64,000 nt of DNA from Exophiala sp. HKRS030 (GCA_023897205.1 JAHWDD010000008.1:744001-808000); one strand, 5' to 3'. Positions 1 to 10,911 are shown, counted from the first letter of the stretch. The notes: a model not told the origin generated them from the letters alone. Translations and numbers: made by a program.

Positions 1-1
1 G

Positions 2-1173
2 TTTCCTCTTGACCCTCCTCCACCTCAGGAACATCCTCACAAAAGGCTTTCGCTCGGTAGCCCTCGCTCGTGGGAAGAGGAATTCTTCGCCAATTCCCCG
101 GGCATCCCAGACTGGATTTGGGCGTCGGATGTCGACAGAGAGCCTCTGCGGTTCCATGAGACTCTGTTGGAACTAGTTCGCCCGTTTAACCATCCTGTGC
201 CAGACGCGCCTGCGCAAGTATGGCTTGCACGAGGAGAAACCGGGTTCTATGCTGTAAAATTGGTTGGTACCCCTTGTCCTTCATTCCAGAAAGCACCTTG
301 GCTGAATATGCTATAGTTTAAGCCATACGCGGATGACGATGCAAAAGCACAAGCAGCACGCCTTTCCGATCCCAAGCCGAGCCTACAGAAAGTACGACAT
401 GATTTCAGTCCCTTCGCCCTAGAAACGAGGGCTTATGAGCGGATCCGAAAATTCTGCCCTGCATCTCAACAATCTTTCTTCCGGCGATATCATGGAACCA
501 TCGAAATCCCCGCCTCTCCTCTCGGACGCTCCTCAGTCCGGACTTCGCGTCGCCAAGGCATCGTGTTCGATGTCCTGACGATTGGACTTGAAGGTCGGCG
601 TCTTCATTCAGCGGGTGTCGTCGATGACTCTGCACCGCATGCTGAAGCATTACGCACTGAGCTCGCGAAACTGGATGTATCTCCGTTTGAGAAGAAGTGG
701 TATTCAAGTGTACTGAATGATCGTCTGAGAATGGCAATGTCCGCCCATGCGCTTGGCGTACTTCATGGCGACATCAAGCCCGATTGTTTTGGTCTGCCAA
801 ACTCGCCGCACGACATCGCTCTACACGACTTCAGTCGAGCCTACACTTTCACTCGAGAACGACCCTACGCGATGAACGGCATACTCCGGTTACGAACGTT
901 CAAACATGCCGTGGAGGTTGAACGTCGCAACATTCGAAGTTGTGTTCTTGAAATGTAAGAAGGATTCTGGTGCGATATCTCAATCTTTGATACTGACAAC
1001 CTTCAAGGGCAAAATCCGCTCATCTATTCAATCATTTCAGACGACTGCTAGGGTTGACGGAGGAGGACACCCGTACTGTGCTGTCTTCTGCCATTCCTCG
1101 TAGTCTATTGGCGACCGAGCTTCCGCTCATTGTTCTGTCTGTGGGGATGACAGATGATGGTTTGTTCTCTTGA
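2..1173 (+). CDS. Kinase-like fungal protein, 5'-truncated by window edge
   Basis: The frame is open from the left edge; the start lies outside the window. Proposed exons are 2-262, 317-954 and 1041-1173. Intron 1 (54 bp) has a weak GTTGGT donor but a CTGAA branch and TAG acceptor. Intron 2 (86 bp) has GTAAGA and TTTCAG and removes an apparent stop at 956-958. The protein has a GETGFYAVKL strand like the kinase VAIK region, then a catalytic-loop-like HGDIKPDCF and an ALHDFSRAYTF segment in the place of DFG. The Asn expected after HGDIKP is Cys, and Gly of DFG is Ser, so catalysis is doubtful. It resembles the small protein-kinase-like proteins that are expanded in filamentous fungi. The function is unknown. 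It could be a pseudokinase or a decaying paralogue. Confidence 0.6.
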
Positions 1174-1699
1174 TATTGTTCTCTAGGTCTATTGGCTAAT
1201 GCTCTGCAGGGCCATTCTTCCCTTCGCTTTCCTCAGTACTACCATTTTTAGAACCAGCATCATCCGGACGGCCAGCCGCATGGACAACAACCGTAGCGAA
1301 TCATCTCGAACACTTTGTCTCAGCATCTTGTTCCGAAGTGAAAGACAGCGGTGTTGCGTCAATGGGCAGTAAGATGGTGTCTCTTGTCGCTTTCACGGGT
1401 ACTGTTATCGAGCAACTTAGCCTTCTTTGCCCCAGACAGCTGACGACACACCCGGCCGCAACGTCTACCCTCGCACTTTTGCCGAGTGCTTGGCTTGAAA
1501 ACTTGGACACTCGAATTTTTTCCTGGGCCCTTTTCTGCTGTTCCTCGCTCTCAGGGGATGCGAGGCAGGTGAGAGTGATGGATAGGGAACAACTCTATGC
1601 TGAAATGAAACGATGTCATTAATCGGTGGTGTTCTCAATACCGACTTTGTTAGCTCCTTCGAATCGCCGGCTGCATTGGAAGTTCCCATTATCCAACGC
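1174..1699. other. Intergenic stretch, no gene seen
   Basis: Between the kinase-like gene (plus strand) and the convergent PD-(D/E)XK-like gene (minus strand). It should hold both 3' ends. Short open frames exist on both strands, but none shows a recognisable motif. Confidence 0.5.
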
Positions 1700-2704
1700 T
1701 CACGGCTTCTTCAACTTCCCCCCAGACGATTTCTCATGGCTATCGTCTGGCCTCTTCCGTTTCTCCTTGCCCTGAACTTTCACATCGATATCGAATGACT
1801 CATAGTGATGGGACAGTTCTCGGCTTTCACTTGCCAGCCGAATTATAAAGTAAAGAGCGATGTTAATAGTCTCCTCCGAGCTTCCATGATCCCACGGGAC
1901 TATCTTCACCTCTAATGCAGCCACATCCTCATCTTGTGGCTTTGGTCGGAATGACATCGCGCTAAATGAGTCCGAAACGTCCGACACGTTGGTACTGGTG
2001 GACGTGTCCGACCGCACTCGTCGATGGCTTTCCGGCATGGTCTGCCTCGGTGGCCTGGAGGCCCTTTGTTTGGACGCCGGGGGTGAAAGTTTCACCCGGA
2101 CAAGGACAACAAACTCGTCTGTCAGGATGAATCCATATCGCGTGCCGTATACGGTACAATAGTGCTGGATTTGTTCAAAGGGTCGGACCAAGTGAGCATC
2201 GGGCTGTTCCTCGTAGTCGCCATCACCTACCAAGCGCATCGCACGTCCAACGTCCCAGCCCACCTTGGTGTCCCCGCAGACGAGTGCTTGACAGATGCGA
2301 CTTGGAGAGGTGTAATGGATGTTGGACTCCCCAGCACCCCAATCGGGTCGAACACCAGGATATGCGATGATTCGCGATCCGGCAGAGAGAAACAATGACC
2401 CAGGAAGAGCGCGAGATACCATGTTGATATTTGTGCTCCCAAGGAGCATGGTCAGTGCTGTTTCGTCGTGAATAACGCCATGGGCAGCTTCCTCGGCGGC
2501 CTCCACAGTGCTGGTCAGCCTTGTGTCTGCGTCTAGAGACTGGCGATATCGCTTGGTGAGGCTCGCGTGGTCAAAGTCCTCCCATCGTTTGATTGCCTCG
2601 ACTGGGGCCCATCCTTCATTCTGAGTATATGTAGGCGATGCTGAAATATGGACCACCAATTGTGCGTTAGGCTGGGTCAGGTAATCGAAAAGAGTCTGGA
2701 CCAT
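1700..2704 (-). CDS. Uncharacterised fungal protein, PD-(D/E)XK nuclease-like
   Basis: The single exon encodes about 334 residues from the ATG at 2704. The frame is open a little further upstream but without an ATG, so a short 5' exon is possible. The central part holds VRPDWGAG followed by VCGDTKVGW, which gives the PD...(D)xK spacing of the PD-(D/E)XK nuclease fold. It is followed by EQIQHYC and YGTRYGFILTDEFVVLVRV, a block I recognise from hypothetical proteins of filamentous ascomycetes. The C-terminal third is Ser/Lys rich with a basic tail, and a nuclear location is possible. Nuclease activity is inference only. The gene converges on the kinase-like gene to its left. Confidence 0.65.
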   Translation of the reverse strand: MVQTLFDYLTQPNAQLVVHISASPTYTQNEGWAPVEAIKRWEDFDHASLTKRYRQSLDADTRLTSTVEAAEEAAHGVIHDETALTMLLGSTNINMVSRALPGSLFLSAGSRIIAYPGVRPDWGAGESNIHYTSPSRICQALVCGDTKVGWDVGRAMRLVGDGDYEEQPDAHLVRPFEQIQHYCTVYGTRYGFILTDEFVVLVRVKLSPPASKQRASRPPRQTMPESHRRVRSDTSTSTNVSDVSDSFSAMSFRPKPQDEDVAALEVKIVPWDHGSSEETINIALYFIIRLASESRELSHHYESFDIDVKVQGKEKRKRPDDSHEKSSGGKLKKP

Positions 2705-3424
2705 CTTCCACTGTAGACCATGAAAGCATTTGGCAATAAGAGGCCGGGTCACGGTTTTGAGCGATTGTATCTACAGATTACTTGTAGTTTTGTGTGCGAC
2801 GATCTCCCATGTCGAGAGTAGGGACGCATCACTCGCACCGAGTTCAACATTACACACATTTTGGTGAGGTTGTCGGCCTCGAATGGATACTGGCTACTAC
2901 ATTGTCCCCGGGGGGGGGTAAAGGAGGGGGGAAGGGTGGGAGATCCATCGTCGACTCGCTTCAAGTCGTTTGCTGCAGTTTTCCGCCCTTTCTTTGTGCC
3001 CAATTGGGGAAGAATGTCAATCCTGCCCCCCCCTCCTCTCGTCTCGAATTCCTTTGGGTGTAAGTTGATCAAGAGGGAAGTCGTCAATTGACGTGAGCAG
3101 TCGCATTGTATATTATACGACATTTTGGGCGCTTGTCGAGTCAGTCCGGGCATACAACCATCACTGGGCTTTGAGAATTAGGCTCCGAGGTCGAAAAGGT
3201 CAGAGGAAAAAGGTGTACACGATACCACACAAAAGAGAAGGCGACTTCAGATTGCGAACGTTGATAAGTTTGAGAAGAAGATCCGTGTCACTCCGACCGA
3301 CAAGTATGCTCTTAGTACTCTGTATCTCTTAGATAGACAAGGCATTCCTCGCACTACTATACAGAGGAAACTGAAAGAGAATAATGCCGGACAGCTATGA
3401 CAAAACCCAACAGGGTCTGGGATC
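2705..3424. other. Upstream intergenic region with G-rich run
   Basis: Probable promoter side of the minus-strand gene that starts at 2704. Apart from the G-run at 2908-2940, I see no gene or clear regulatory motif. Confidence 0.45.
2908..2940 (+). other. Potential G-quadruplex motif
   Basis: Four G-runs (8-9, 6, 3 and 3 G) are separated by loops of 7 bases or fewer on the plus strand. This fits the G3+N1-7 rule. It lies about 200 bp upstream of the minus-strand start at 2704. Function is inference. Confidence 0.5.
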
Positions 3425-3468
3425 AAGTTTCCACCCAGCCCGGCTTCTCCGAGGGAGTGAAAGGTTGA

Positions 3469-3471
<3 letters not shown>

Positions 3472-3502
<31 letters not shown>
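3472..3502 (+). repeat. (GA)n microsatellite
   Basis: About 15 uninterrupted GA units at the left end of the modular array. Confidence 0.95.
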
Positions 3503-3504
<2 letters not shown>

Positions 3505-5580
3505 TCACGCGGAACCGCTATGGCAAGAAACTGCAGCATAAGACTTGCTCGTAATGAAAGCTGATGGAGCCCGTGCAGGATAGTTCTTGACAACCACAAA
3601 TGGGACGAGATGAGTTGATCCAGTACGGCTTCTCCGAGGTGGGAAGCCATACGGAACCGCTATGACAAGGAAACATAGGGTTGAGATGATGCCACAACTG
3701 TGGGACTTACTTGTTGAGGAAGCTGAGAGAGTTGTAGGAAGGGATGGCCGTACGGAACCGCTATGAACAGGACAAGACAGGTATGATCCTACTCAATACG
3801 GCTTCTCCAGGGGGGAAACCCAAGCGGAACCGCTGTGGCAATGACTTTGAACTGCAAGACTTCCTTGTCGAGGAAGCTGAGATAGTCGTGCAGGACAAGA
3901 ATCAAAGACTGTGTGACGCTTCGCTGTAAGAGTTGCCAATAGAGGAAGCTGAGACAGTCGTGCAGGAGACAGTCAAAGTTGCTACAGTGAGTCTACTCAG
4001 TGACGGCTTCTCAGAGGAGAGAAAGGCTGAGATGAGAGGGACATCGACAAGTAAGCCTTACCCGTAGAGGAAGCTGGGAGAGTCGTGACAGGACAAGGAC
4101 GAACGAACTTTGTACCTTCGTGCCCGTAGAGGAAACCGACATGAACAGTGGCCAGGCGGAACCGCTTTGACAAGGATAAGAGAGCTGTCGGCATACTCCG
4201 TAATCACTTGCCTACAGAGTAAGCTGCTACACCTACCTGTAAAGGAAGCTGGTAGAATCGTGCAAGGTGTACGTGACAGAATGAAAGAGGTGGAGGTTTC
4301 TCCTCTGTCATCCTGACCCGCAGAGGAAGTTGAGATCCGAGCCATGCGGGACCGCTGCGACACAAACGTTCTGCGCCGGATGACTCACTCGTAAAGGAAC
4401 CTGAGAGGTCTTGCTTGGAGAGGAGACCAAGATGAGAGAGCTGAATGATTTTGCGCCGTAGTCTCTTACTCGTAAGGGAAACTGAAAGAGCCGTGCAGGG
4501 CATGCGTGCAGGATGATGGCCCTAGGATCGTCTGCTCCGCAAGACTTGCTTGTGGAGGGAACCGAGAATGAGCGAGCGACAGCGGGACGGTGATGACAGA
4601 CACCAATGGCTGGATGAATCTGCTTCTCCTTGGAGGAAAGCTTGGAATGAGGGAAGCATGCGAGGCCATCATGACGAACAAGGACAAGATCCCTGGATGA
4701 CTGCAGCCCTTGCAGCAGGTGACCAGCGGCTGCTGATTCAGATGATTCTGCTTCTGCGACGGGGGAAGCTGAGAGCCTGAGAGAGGCATGCGGAACCGCT
4801 GTGACAAGCAAAGAAGGAAGGGCTGAGTGATCCCACCCCTATCCCTTGCAGCGAGCGTACGGGGACACTGATGGCAGGGTTGCCTGGTTGGTTTGACATC
4901 CTCGCAGCAACTGCTGTTTCGTGCGAGAAAAATTCCGATGAGATAGCCATACAGGATGACCATGACAAGGATCAGAGCATCGCAGCTGGTTGCTTCCACT
5001 CCATAACCATCCGTCCTGTAGGTTGGCGTACTGTGACAATGATGTAGCGCTGCATGTTCGTTTCACTCCTCCCATATGCGGCTTCTCCGAAGAGAAAAGC
5101 TGGGATGAGAGGGCCATGCGGAACCGCTGCGGCGCGAGACCAAACGGCTACATCATTCTACCACCAACCTTTGCGGCGAGCGTACGGCGACACTGATGTA
5201 GGGATGCCTGGCTGCTTCATCTCTCCTGCATGCGGCTTCTCCGTGATGGAAAGCTGCCACGAAAAAGTCTAGAGTCTCGTCGCAGATACGTCGCAAGGGG
5301 GAAGAGAGCTGGATTATTCTCTCCCCACAAGACTTGCTCGTATGTGACGACAAGACCGAAAAAAAGAGCTGCTGGTGATCCTTCTCCGTACGGCTTCTCC
5401 GTCTGGTAGAAGAACTGACAGAGGAGCAAACATTGGATGACGTGGTACCTAGACGTACCGTGACAGGGACGAGAGTGGCGCATGACTCTTGTCGATGAAG
5501 CTTGCTCGTACAGGGAAACTGACATGAGAGACATGCAGGTCGTATCCGTAGGTGACGATGATGTAGGGCTGCCTGATTCA

Positions 5581-5625
5581 TTCTCCTCCTCCTCCTCCTC
5601 CTCCTCCTCCTCTTCTTCTTCTTCT
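5581..5625 (+). repeat. (TCC)n/(TTC)n microsatellite
   Basis: About ten TCC units pass directly into four or five TTC units, near the right end of the modular array. Open frames through it are poly-Ser or poly-Gly artefacts. Confidence 0.95.
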
Positions 5626-5700
5626 GGTCACTCGCTTCTCCTTGGAGGAAAGTTGAGACGAGACTTCCGGCCTGGTTCTCAAAGAGGGCGCGTACCGTAA

Positions 5701-6942
5701 AGAATGATGGGAGGAGCTGGATTTACTCCGTGGTTGCATCCTTTGCATGCATCTCGGCGCGCAGTTTGACAGGTCCATTTCCACCTCTCACAGTCTGTAC
5801 CATTGTTTTCCAGTAAGCACTACTCGAAGTGCGAATTGCGACCAGCTGAATTGTGCCGTCCGGAGCCCCTGAAAGCCTCCCACAGAGATTTACCCTAGTC
5901 CGAGATTGCTGCATCCTTTGTGAAATTCGACTTGACTCTTTCAGAAGGTATTTACAAAAACACACCTTGTAATTTTTGCGTCAACCTTGCCGCAGCATCT
6001 CAGCTTTGCGTAGCTTGTTTTTGCCGCGGCGCGCAATCCAGTGTCAATGCAACGCAGTACATATCGACTTCTTGAAGGTATTAGGACTGTTCAACAATGA
6101 ACAGCAAACAGTGCAGGGTAGATCAATCTGCGTCTTGAATGTGGGAAATGCACGGAGTAAATAGTTTTGGCAACCAGCGATCCAGCAATTTGGGGAGTAC
6201 AATTTCATCAGTTGTGCACGCTACTACAAGTGTAGTGTCCGTACAAGTAAAATCGTTTCCTGACTGTAGAATCCCTGCTATCTGGACACTGGGTCGTGGA
6301 TGTGTGTTGTGTCATGTGCTGGTAGAATGCACTACTTGCCCAAAGCAGTCAATTTCAGTTTTTCGTCGACCAACATTTCGGAAGAAAGATCCGAAGTTCT
6401 CCTTACTCCGTCCGAGCACTGACTGTCCTCTGCTTCTTCCTCCTCCTCTTCTTCATCTTCCTCCTCCTCGTCTTCCTCCCACTGGCCTTCTTCGGATCTT
6501 TACACACCATCGGTGTCTGTGCTCTCCCGCTCTGAAGTTACCAGATCTCAACCGTTTTCTCCCATGGGACCAGTACAGCCTGATCTTCACAATACCAAAC
6601 ATTACCGACCCTCATTACAAGTGCCCACCGAGGTGTTTTCCGGTCTTTTTGTCTGGCCCCGACATGTGAGAACGCCACTGTCTCATGTTCTTTCACAGAC
6701 TCTGTATGCACTGGCACTTATTTTTTGTCAATTCTTTCCCTCCTTCTTTTTGAGTCCGGGGTCCCTGTTACCTCCCAATCTAGTATATGTCCCCCGTGTT
6801 CCTCCTCCCTTCCTGCGAATTTCTTCCCATATAGAGTAGTCTTCTCTCATGCGCCTTGGGCACAACACACCAGCGTCTCCTCACCAGGTTTTTCTTCTTT
6901 ATTTCCTTCCCACAGAAGAATTTTCATTGTTTACTTTCTATC
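5701..6942. other. Upstream region of the Zn2Cys6-like gene
   Basis: No gene is supported. A pyrimidine tract (about 6425-6480, CTTCTTCCTCCTCC-like) and further T/C-rich stretches to 6930 precede the ATG at 6943. This is usual for promoters and 5' leaders of filamentous fungi. Confidence 0.45.
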
Positions 6943-8481
6943 ATGGCGTCCGAAAGACCGATCGCTCCAAGACTCCCTCATTTGTGGATACCACCAGCTG
7001 CACTCGAGAAACTCCCCCCCCGTCCCACTCCGCTTCCACGTCGCCTGGCGCTCGCCGAAGCTCTAGAGAGTCTCGATCTTCCCCGCGCGATCATTCCTTG
7101 TGCCCCATGCGAAAAGAATGGCAACGCGTGTTACTTTTGCCCGGAACGGACCACCAAATGTACCAGTTGCATCCGCGCAGAACGGCAATGCATCGGCCGG
7201 TTCGACATGGAAAGGTTCAGGTGCATTCTGGGTCAAAAACGATGCCTCCAGGACAGATCTCATGAACTACTCACAGTCCTCAATCGTTTCCGTGATGCCG
7301 CCATCAAGGCCCAGGCGGAGCTGTTAAAGGCCGAGATGGCATCGAACGAGCACCCCTCCAAGGGCTCAAGGCGGCTCACTCTCTGCCGTGGCGTGGCCAT
7401 CAATGCCCAGAGAGACTTGTCGAGGGCCGAGGCGGATTACAACAGCATCCAAATGGGCATGTCAGCGCTGGATGACACCAGCCGCACGATGCTCTTAAGA
7501 GACATGCAAAGCCTGGGTGTTCTTTACGGCGAGCCGCCTCTCAACGCCGGCACCCCCGATCAGAATTTCGCTTGGATGTTTGTCCCAGGTCAGGAGTCCT
7601 TTTGCCCTGTGACAAACCCCCTCGCGCCGGCCGCTGTTGTTGGGGGAGCAGCAGTGCCATTGTTGTACCAGTCCTCAAATCCAGCGGGGGGGTTTCCTCC
7701 GGCTTTAGATACCACGGCCGTTCCTGGTGCAGCCCCTGCAGGCGGGTCACCGGCAGGGCCAGGGGGTGAGGTCCCAGGTGGTCAATTGCCATCTGACCTC
7801 ACACACACCGGTCTTGCCGGAGAGGCAGCAGGACCGTCAAAAGGCTCGACATCGCCGGCTATTTACTACACCCCTACAAGCTCTGCCGGGAAGCAGAGTC
7901 TCTTGTCGTCGTCCCCAGCTGCCGACATTACGCCTGATGGTCTTGTCGGAAACCAGCAAGCTCCTCCATCGCCGCCGGCTGTGTCGTACCCCACGCCCCA
8001 ATGCTTTGCCGACCATCAACACCTCTTCTCGTTGCCGGCTCCGGACTCATCATCGTGGGCTGCCAATACCACGCCGGAAATTTCTGCCGAACAGCAACGT
8101 CTTTCGTTGTCATCGTGGCGCACCAGCCTCATACACGAGGGCTTTGTCCAGCAGCAAAGTCTCTCGTCGTCATCGGCTGCCAATCTCACGCACAATGCTT
8201 CGGTCGAAGAGCAGGCAAGCCCCTTGCCGCCATCGCCGATTGTGTCGTACCCAACACCGCAAAGCTTTGCCGACCATCAACTCCTCTTCTCGTTGCCGGC
8301 TCCAGACCGCAGGACCAGTACTCCTGCCAAACGGCGGAAGGCCAATAAGTCAGCTTTGCAGACCCAAACCCCGATGTCTGGTGCTTCCGCAAATTGGCGC
8401 CACGCCCAATCTTCTGGAACGGGCTCCCGGCCGCAGAGTTCACGACCAGAACAAAAACGACGACAAAAAGAGGTCCGATGA
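6943..8481 (+). CDS. Zn2Cys6-like Cys-cluster protein with repetitive C-terminus
   Basis: A 512-residue single-exon frame. The ATG at 6943 is chosen over upstream non-ATG extension and follows a T/C-rich leader. Residues about 54-84 carry CAPC..C then CTSC..C in the arrangement C-x2-C-x6-C-x9-C-x2-C-x6-C, which is the Zn2Cys6 binuclear-cluster spacing, with an extra Cys in the linker. The basic residues usual between the second and third Cys are weak, and the cluster is not at the extreme N-terminus. A helical, charged segment follows (about 100-200). The C-terminal half is Ser/Pro/Gln rich and built of imperfect repeats. There is no fungal transcription-factor middle-homology domain. DNA binding is plausible but unproven. 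The next gene converges on it. Confidence 0.6.
   Translation: MASERPIAPRLPHLWIPPAALEKLPPRPTPLPRRLALAEALESLDLPRAIIPCAPCEKNGNACYFCPERTTKCTSCIRAERQCIGRFDMERFRCILGQKRCLQDRSHELLTVLNRFRDAAIKAQAELLKAEMASNEHPSKGSRRLTLCRGVAINAQRDLSRAEADYNSIQMGMSALDDTSRTMLLRDMQSLGVLYGEPPLNAGTPDQNFAWMFVPGQESFCPVTNPLAPAAVVGGAAVPLLYQSSNPAGGFPPALDTTAVPGAAPAGGSPAGPGGEVPGGQLPSDLTHTGLAGEAAGPSKGSTSPAIYYTPTSSAGKQSLLSSSPAADITPDGLVGNQQAPPSPPAVSYPTPQCFADHQHLFSLPAPDSSSWAANTTPEISAEQQRLSLSSWRTSLIHEGFVQQQSLSSSSAANLTHNASVEEQASPLPPSPIVSYPTPQSFADHQLLFSLPAPDRRTSTPAKRRKANKSALQTQTPMSGASANWRHAQSSGTGSRPQSSRPEQKRRQKEVR
7969..8306 (+). repeat. In-frame internal duplication in the Zn2Cys6-like gene
   Basis: The segment encoding PPAVSYPTPQ, FADHQ and LFSLPAPD near 7969-8044 recurs near 8230-8306. 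Shorter QQ-S/L-S-S-S units lie between (about 7885, 8090, 8150). The copies stay in frame. Confidence 0.8.
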
Positions 8482-9371
8482 GTCGGCAAGAGGTATGAAA
8501 CTGGGTGTACATTAGGAACTTAGATATGTATCATAATTAATCAAGTAATCCTTTTAAAAGTAATCAATCAGTATGAAACTGTCACATAACAGCCTACCTG
8601 GTAGGCAGTTATTCGTAACAAACGTGCGGACTGCACAATTTCCTCAACGGGGGCTCGATCGGGGTTTCGCGACGTCGGTGCGAGGCTGTCGATTGATCCC
8701 GATTGAGCGAGGGTGGATGCGGAGGTATGCTGGGATCCTGACAGAGAGATGCTTTGGCTGCAACAAAAGAATAAGTAGACCTGCTGACTTCCCAAAGTTC
8801 TGAACTACAGTAAAGTTGATGCTGTTCTACCGATGCTGCTCTGGCCTAGTCAAATAATGGTGAGAGATAATAACTGGCTGTTGCGCTATTTAGTAATACC
8901 GAGAGAGTTACTAGACGACTGACTACCGTTCTGCTGCCAAGGGGTAAATGACTGACTGGCTGGCTGACTGCTGGTACAAACCACTGGTATGTAACCGTAG
9001 TTTACTGCTGACACCAACCAGTTCCTCTAAAAACGAACATGCTGGTACGGACGGTGATTGTTACGAGTTGGTGACTTGTTTCGTAGGTTGCAACCTCAGG
9101 TTGTTTTGGGCCCGGCTGCGCAACAAATCAAAATTGTAAACACGAAAAACGAGTGTGAATGAAGATCATGGTTCACCAATAAAACGCTGAGAGTGACAGG
9201 AAGCTAGTACCCCCCCAATACATTTTGGAGTTTTGCTGCAGCAAAAAAGTGGGATTTGACCATCATAGGAGGGAAACTAATGACCACAACGGTAGACTGG
9301 TGGCCTATTACGATCTCGCAACAATACGAATCTCGTCGACGGAAATCACCAACACGAGGACCTATTGTTGG
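8482..9371. other. Convergent intergenic region
   Basis: Between two genes that converge. It contains ACTGACTGGCTGGCTGACTG-like CTGACTGG iterations near 8925-8975. I see no gene. Confidence 0.45.
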
Positions 9372-10911
9372 TCAAGGTGGTCCTCCAGCGCAGGTGTCTC
9401 GTCCGACTTTGAGAAGAGCTTGCTTGATGACCGCGATGAGCGTGTCCAAGGTGGGAGAGTAATTTTTCGAGCGTCCATACGCCTGATCTATGCGATCTGT
9501 CAAAGCCAGCATCGCCTGCCCGACCGAAGACGAGTCCAGCTTGCCCGAAGGTCTGGCGATGTGAAGGATGAGTAGGACGGTAAGTTGTCTGACACATTGT
9601 AAGTATGGAACGACGGAACGCGTCGCTGGGAAGCTGCACTCACGTTGACATCCAACTGTACGTGTCGATGCACGAGAATAGATTGAGGTTGTCGAGGACG
9701 GTCGAGTAGCGGTAGGCCGCGTCGGCGCAAGTACCGGAACCGTACAGGTACTCGGTGGCGGCGTCGGGATTGTGTTGGGCGTACTGCAGAGCGGGTAGCC
9801 ACACCAGAAATCGCGTCTCGTAGAACAAGGCTCTCAACGAGGCCTTTTCGGGAGACAAGACCTGCCCCGAACCCTCGGTGTCTTCCCAGCTGTCCCCCCT
9901 TAGCATGAGCCTGGTGCCGACGAGCTCGGCTTCCAATCTCGCCATCTCATCCCAGTCAGGGACGTGATGGACATCTGGATTCAAAGGGTAACTCGTGGAC
10001 AAGACCTTCATTTGTTGTCGTCTGAGCCGAATTCGATGGTTGAAATGCCGACAGACTTCCTTGGCGGCTTCCGGGGCGATTCCGATCGAGGTGTCCCCGG
10101 GCAACTCGGGACGCTCCCAGGTCCAAAATCCGACGTTGCACAGAGGGAAAAACTCCCCCACGATCTGTGAGTGGATGACCCTGTGAAGGTCCAGGCAGGT
10201 CCAGTACGCAAAAAGTCTGAGGTTCTTTTCCTCCTCGTCGACCTCCGGCCGGTGCGTCATTGAAATTTCAAGTGCGAGGCACGCACTCTCCAAGCATCTT
10301 ATGCCAGAGTTTATCTCCAACACGTGGCACATGTAAATGGTGGCCAGCAGTTTTGCTTGGACGGAGAAGATGGAACAGCCGCCGGGCTCCCTCGCGAGGA
10401 TCCGTAGTGCCTTGTCGACGGACTCCCTCCCCGGCGTCGACAGTGAACCTGGCGAGAGACCGTGCTCGTGTAGCTGGCCGAGAGCGATGACGAGAAGCGC
10501 GAGTGCGTAATGGAGATTGTATTGTGGGCGGTTGTGTGCTGTTTTTGCAAAGAACGCGAAGGAGTTGCAGGCCAGACGGAGCTTTTCGAAGTTCAGGAAT
10601 GGGTAAACCGGGAATGTTCTCTGCCGATATACCTCGACGTAATGCGAGATGTCTCTGGTACTCAGGGGAGGGGTCTCCGACGGTTCCTTTTTGTCCGATG
10701 ATCCCTCCACTTCCGTGATCATGACCAACTCGTCGTCTCTGTTACCAAGAGGTTGGTCCGCTTGTGATATTGCTCCAAAGGCGGGCCAGCGTAACACTTG
10801 ATCGACGAGGGTCATTTTCTGATGACGACGTTGCTCACCCTCTGTCGCCGTCATGGCTGGTTTTTCATGTGAAGGTGTGCTTCCCTCTTCGACCGTTGCA
10901 AGTCCGGACAT
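9372..10911 (-). CDS. Fungal-specific transcription factor domain protein lacking a zinc cluster
   Basis: Two exons, 9644-10911 and 9372-9588, are joined over a 55-bp intron (GTGAGT donor, GTCAG acceptor). The join gives a 494-residue protein ending ...GRDTCAGGPP. The region with HYVEVYRQRTFPVYPFL, SVQAKLLATIYMCHVL and LRLFAYWTCLDLHRVI is typical of the middle-homology region (Fungal_trans type) of Zn2Cys6 regulators. No Cys6 cluster precedes it: the frame is closed just upstream of the ATG at 10911, and I found no Cys-cluster exon in the next 200 bp. It may act as a co-regulator or be an N-terminally lost factor. An undetected distant 5' exon is the main alternative. Confidence 0.7.

Larger units (their letters stand above)
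3425..5700. repeat. Degenerate modular repeat array (about 150-200 bp period)
   Basis: No gene is supported here. At least three short modules recur in one orientation. Module 1, CGGCTTCTCC followed by a purine-rich GAGGAGAAAGC-like complement, occurs at 3441, 3626, 3799, 4004, 5079, 5233, 5391 and near 5632. Module 2, a CTTGCTCGTAGAGGAAGCTGA-like block without its last base, occurs near 3546, 3708, 3861, 4056, 4380, 4464, 4545, 5335 and 5503. Module 3, GCGGAACCGC plus TRTGACAAG, occurs at 3509, 3652, 3753, 3824, 4156, 4346, 4790 and 5119. A longer GCGTACGG...GATGTAGGG block occurs near 4850, 5030, 5175 and 5550. Modules 1 and 3 are self-complementary. The many open frames across it are by-products of the repeats. 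Confidence 0.75.

Noticed and set aside
4058..5581. Several 100-180 codon minus-strand frames in the modular array
   Set aside because: They overlap each other in different frames and are by-products of the repeated modules.
5482..5784. Poly-Ser and poly-Gly open frames
   Set aside because: Translation of the TCC/TTC microsatellite, not genes.
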